This document shows, in pieces, positions 61,590 through 64,000 of a stretch of DNA of 64,000 bases. Source of the DNA: Streptomyces sp. NBC_00285 (GTDB lineage Bacteria; Actinomycetota; Actinomycetes; Streptomycetales; Streptomycetaceae). Location of the stretch: NCBI RefSeq assembly GCF_036174265.1, contig NZ_CP108055.1, positions 1 through 64,000 on the forward strand, in the 5' to 3' direction. The notes under the pieces were generated by a model, which was given only the letters and a program-made list of their open reading frames with translations, had not been told where the DNA came from and searched no databases. The position numbers and the translations under genes are program-made. The first letter of the stretch is position 1. Each line of letters begins with the position of its first letter.

Positions 61590-62327
61590 CTAGGTACGCG
61601 CGGACGACGCCACGAGTCCCTGAATGCCGTTGAGTACGCAGGTGAGACCGAAGGCGAGGGGGTCGTCGCCGGTGGGGGCGAAGGCGCCCTCGGCGATGGC
61701 CCGGGTAAGGGCGGGGTAGCGGTCGGCGTGTGCGGTGAGCTGGTCGGTGGTGAGGCGGTCCCACTCCCGGTCGCCTTGCTCGTCGCGGTCGAGTGCCTCC
61801 TGGGTGAGGTTGCGCACCAGGCTCAGGACGAGGATCGCGGCGTCGTGACGTTGGCGGGCAGTGAGTCCGGTCTCCTCGAGGGAGGCCAGGACGGTATCCA
61901 GCCAGGCCACTTGGTGCGGGCCCATGGCGTGCCGGCGGAGACCCGTCGCGGTCAGGATCCAGGGGTGGGCGCGGTAGACGTCCCAGCATGCGCGGGCCCA
62001 GGCTTCGAGGCGAGGGCGCCAGCCGCCCCGGACGCAGGTGAGGTCGGGTGGATCGCTGAGCACCGTGTCGACCATCAGGTCGATGAGGTCGGGCTTGCCC
62101 GGGACGTAGCGGTACAGGGCCATCGTGGTGACCCCGAGCAGCTCGGCCACCCGCTGCATGGACAGGGCCTCGAGCCCTTCGGCGTCGGCGATCTCGATGC
62201 CGCGGCGGGTCACTTGGGCGGGCGTGAACTTCGGCTTGGGCCCGCGCCGCGGACGGTCGTCGGCGGCTCCCCACAGCAGCGCGAGGCTGGCGCCCGGGTC
62301 GCGATCACTCTCCTTGTTCGCTGGCAC
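61590..62327 (-). CDS. TetR-family regulator with TetR_C-like domain
   Basis: GTG 62327 has GGAGG 5 nt upstream; a GTG at 62360 is less likely. The 245-residue product has a long N-terminal tail, then VTRRGIEIADAEGLEALSMQRVAELLGVTTMALYRYVPGKPDLIDLMVD. The C-terminal domain resembles that of tetracycline-type repressors (GFGLTCVLNGI-like). It is divergent from the hydrolase gene across a two-site palindromic operator. Confidence 0.9.
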   Translation of the reverse strand: MPANKESDRDPGASLALLWGAADDRPRRGPKPKFTPAQVTRRGIEIADAEGLEALSMQRVAELLGVTTMALYRYVPGKPDLIDLMVDTVLSDPPDLTCVRGGWRPRLEAWARACWDVYRAHPWILTATGLRRHAMGPHQVAWLDTVLASLEETGLTARQRHDAAILVLSLVRNLTQEALDRDEQGDREWDRLTTDQLTAHADRYPALTRAIAEGAFAPTGDDPLAFGLTCVLNGIQGLVASSART

Positions 62328-62371
62328 ACCGGCCTCCTTTCCGCCAGGGGTCTTGCGCACCCCTCAGTCAA

Positions 62372-62415
62372 CTGTGTATAAGATACACAGAAATTAATCG
62401 TGTAGCACGTACACG
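62372..62415. promoter_or_regulatory. Twin GTGTA-N5-TACAC operators
   Basis: CTGTGTAT-AAG-ATACACAG (62372-62390) and CGTGTA-GCACG-TACACG (62399-62415) share GTGTA-N5-TACAC and are 26 bp apart centre to centre. They lie between the TetR gene and the divergent hydrolase. Confidence 0.8.
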
Positions 62416-62446
62416 GTTTTTGGGTCCGCATCCTCTGGAGGACGCC

Positions 62447-63520
62447 ATGCTCGCTACCGTCATCACCACGGCGGCCTGCGCCACCGTCGCCGCCCCGGCC
62501 GTCGGCCTCCTCGGGCGCCGCGCGTTCGTCCGCTCCGCCAGTGCCCGCCGGCTGCGCATCACCGGCAGCCACGGCATCGACGAGCAGTACTTCGCCACGA
62601 TCGGCGGCCTCGATCAGTGGCTCCACATCCGCGGCGAGGACCGCGCCAACCCGGTCATCGTGGAACTGCACGGCGGCCCCGGCTCGTCCAACTCGATCCT
62701 GGCGGGCGTCTCCCGCGACTGGGAGAGCCACGTCACCCTGGTGCGCTGGGACATGCGCGGCACCGGCAAGACCCTGCGCCGCTCCGGGACGGACGGCCAG
62801 GGCAAGTTGTCCTTCGAGCGGCTGGTGCAGGACGCCGTAGAGGTGGTGGAGCACGTCCGCGAGCGCCTCGGCGTGCAGCAGGTCATCCTGCTCGGGTGCT
62901 CCTTCGGCAGCGCCATTGCGATGCGCATCGCACGCACCCACCCGCACCTCGTCAGCGCGTACATCGGCACCGATCAGAAGATCTTCGACGGCGGCCGGGA
63001 CACCACCGACTACTACGCCGCCCTGGACCGGCTGGCCCAGGCAGGCAAGCAGAAGGAACTGGCCGCCGTCCGCGAGATGGGCCCCGACCAGCGGAGCTGG
63101 AGCGCCGAGCAGTTCAGCCACTTCAGCCGCTTTGCCTCCGCCACCGACCCCTACACGTTCGCCGCGATGAAGTCCGTGGTGATGAAGTCGCTGTGGTACT
63201 CGCCCCTGCACTCGCTGCGCGAGATCGTCACCTTCTTCAAGAGCTTCATGGTCTCCGCCATCGTGCTGCCGGACACCGCGGCCTTCGACGACTGGGCCGA
63301 CGGCACCCGCTTCGACGTCCCGTTCTTCATCATCCAAGGCGCCTGCGACCTGGTGAACACACCCGCTCGCGCCCGCGCCTACTTCGACGACGTCCAGGCA
63401 CCGGTCAAGGCATTCACCCTCATCGAAGACGCCGGCCACTTCGCCATCTACAAACGCCCTGAGGTCTTCCTCGATCTCCTCCAGACCCGCATCCTGCCCA
63501 CCCTCCCCGCCACCCGATGA
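62447..63520 (+). CDS. Alpha/beta hydrolase, proline-iminopeptidase-like
   Basis: ATG 62447 follows TGGAGG. The 357-residue product has HGGPGSSNSIL (oxyanion), WDMRGTGKTLRRSG, nucleophile elbow LLGCSFGSAIAMRIA (Ser near 152), IIQGACDLVNTPA (Asp) and IEDAGHFAIYKRP (His). The HGGPG-WDxRGxGxS pattern is that of the S33/proline iminopeptidase group. A hydrophobic N-terminus (VITTAACATVAAPAVGLL) could be a membrane anchor or signal. Confidence 0.9.
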   Translation: MLATVITTAACATVAAPAVGLLGRRAFVRSASARRLRITGSHGIDEQYFATIGGLDQWLHIRGEDRANPVIVELHGGPGSSNSILAGVSRDWESHVTLVRWDMRGTGKTLRRSGTDGQGKLSFERLVQDAVEVVEHVRERLGVQQVILLGCSFGSAIAMRIARTHPHLVSAYIGTDQKIFDGGRDTTDYYAALDRLAQAGKQKELAAVREMGPDQRSWSAEQFSHFSRFASATDPYTFAAMKSVVMKSLWYSPLHSLREIVTFFKSFMVSAIVLPDTAAFDDWADGTRFDVPFFIIQGACDLVNTPARARAYFDDVQAPVKAFTLIEDAGHFAIYKRPEVFLDLLQTRILPTLPATR

Positions 63521-63663
63521 AGCACCAGCCCACGAGGCGAGGACCGCGCAGCGTTCCGTCACCCACCGCACCGCATTTCGTCGGTGTCCCTATGGCTGCG
63601 GAGGGGACAGTGTCCCCGGGCCTCACCCCTAGCCCATGGGGAAGATCGTTCGGCTGAAGCCCC

Positions 63664-63843
63664 ATGGAGCCCTCGCCGCGAGGCGAACGCCTGCAACTGA
63701 TCATCGCCGACAGCGATCCCCCGCCCATCACCAGCGACTCCTTCGGCAAGGTGGAGTTCGACTACGAGAACCCCATGGTGCCCGGCGTCGACCACCCCGG
63801 CCCCGACCACGCCGGCCGCCTCGAAAGCGAACCGGACGGCTGA
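63664..63843 (+). CDS. Small hypothetical protein
   Basis: A 59-residue frame, MEPSPRGERLQLIIADSDPPPITSDSFGKVEFDYENPMV...ESEPDG, has strong third-position GC and acidic composition. A GAAGC stretch lies upstream. It is short, so the call is moderate; a shorter start is possible. Confidence 0.45.
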   Translation: MEPSPRGERLQLIIADSDPPPITSDSFGKVEFDYENPMVPGVDHPGPDHAGRLESEPDG

Positions 63844-63916
63844 CCTCCGAGTAGGCCTGCCGGCGCCGCGACCCGCTGGTCGGTGCAGAGGTCCGCCGGG
63901 CTGCCAGATGTGATGG

Positions 63917-64000
63917 TCAGTGGTAGGCGCTCACGGCCGCCAGATAGAGGGCGCAGGCCGTACCGATGGCACTGCCGCCGATCAGGAGGGCCGTACCGGG
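63917..64000 (-). CDS. C-terminal end of a membrane protein running off the right edge
   Basis: The minus frame reads PGTALLIGGSAIGTACALYLAAVSAYH to TGA at 63917. The hydrophobic, Ala/Gly-rich stretch looks like a final transmembrane helix. The rest lies beyond the window. Confidence 0.5.
   Translation of the reverse strand, partial: PGTALLIGGSAIGTACALYLAAVSAYH

Noticed and set aside
1..64000. tRNA or rRNA genes, and tRNA-linked attachment sites
   Set aside because: No cloverleaf-like segments with GTTC-A/T loops and CCA-type ends, nor rRNA-like stretches, were noticed; a tRNA scan would settle it.

Overview
The window looks like accessory DNA from a Streptomyces-type actinomycete: very high GC, GTG/ATG starts with GGAGG-like ribosome sites, ATGA/GTGA overlaps, ECF41 and TetR regulators, IS701/IS5/IS3/IS21/Tn3 debris, and Streptomyces plasmid families (DUF932, replication-relaxation, degenerate ParA-like). 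There is no rRNA, tRNA or core housekeeping cluster, so a large linear plasmid or a chromosome-arm island is most likely.

Left block (1-9.1 kb): about 16 small, mostly uncharacterised genes on the + strand, in four transcription units. Each unit starts with the same roughly 40-bp promoter module (TTCAC(A/T), exactly 16 bp, TATTA(T/C), preceded by GGTC(A/G)). This reads as one regulon of plasmid-type genes. Two members, and several genes elsewhere, carry frameshifts.

9.1-18.1 kb: a roughly 9-kb element has split a PAPS-reductase-like gene. Joining the flanks across a shared GTTCG restores an in-frame coding sequence. The element carries a tyrosine recombinase, a small HTH protein and a zinc-ribbon recombinase (Tn554-like layout), plus a two-gene cargo (1030 + 405 aa) of unknown function. 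This cargo is my main candidate for an undescribed system.

18.1-30.5 kb: an esterase; a sugar-type operon (retaining glycosyltransferase, SIS isomerase, cupin) next to an NB-ARC/TPR protein; a truncated Mom-like DNA-modification gene; an intact PAPS-reductase/ATP-pyrophosphatase-like gene; a triple wHTH-like protein; and a replication-relaxation gene.

29.5-40 kb looks like a replicon core. A CCGACCAC/GTGGTCGG motif occurs upstream of the replication-relaxation gene, upstream of a duplicated-wHTH protein, and as a 14-copy 12-bp array next to a symmetric TGCGCA array. A degenerate ParA-like gene follows. An IS5-type element with an adjacent kinase gene interrupts this block.

40-64 kb: a patchwork of hypothetical genes, a SUKH immunity-like gene, an S1-domain protein, three TetR regulators with clear palindromic operators beside their divergent targets (SDR, two alpha/beta hydrolases), an ECF41 sigma factor with a likely target gene, a DMT transporter, an IS701 element with a passenger gene, an IS3 element, and relics of Tn3, IS21, IS5, a TniB/ExeA-like ATPase, a WD40 protein and a chloramphenicol phosphotransferase. 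All functions are read from sequence by eye; no database search was possible.
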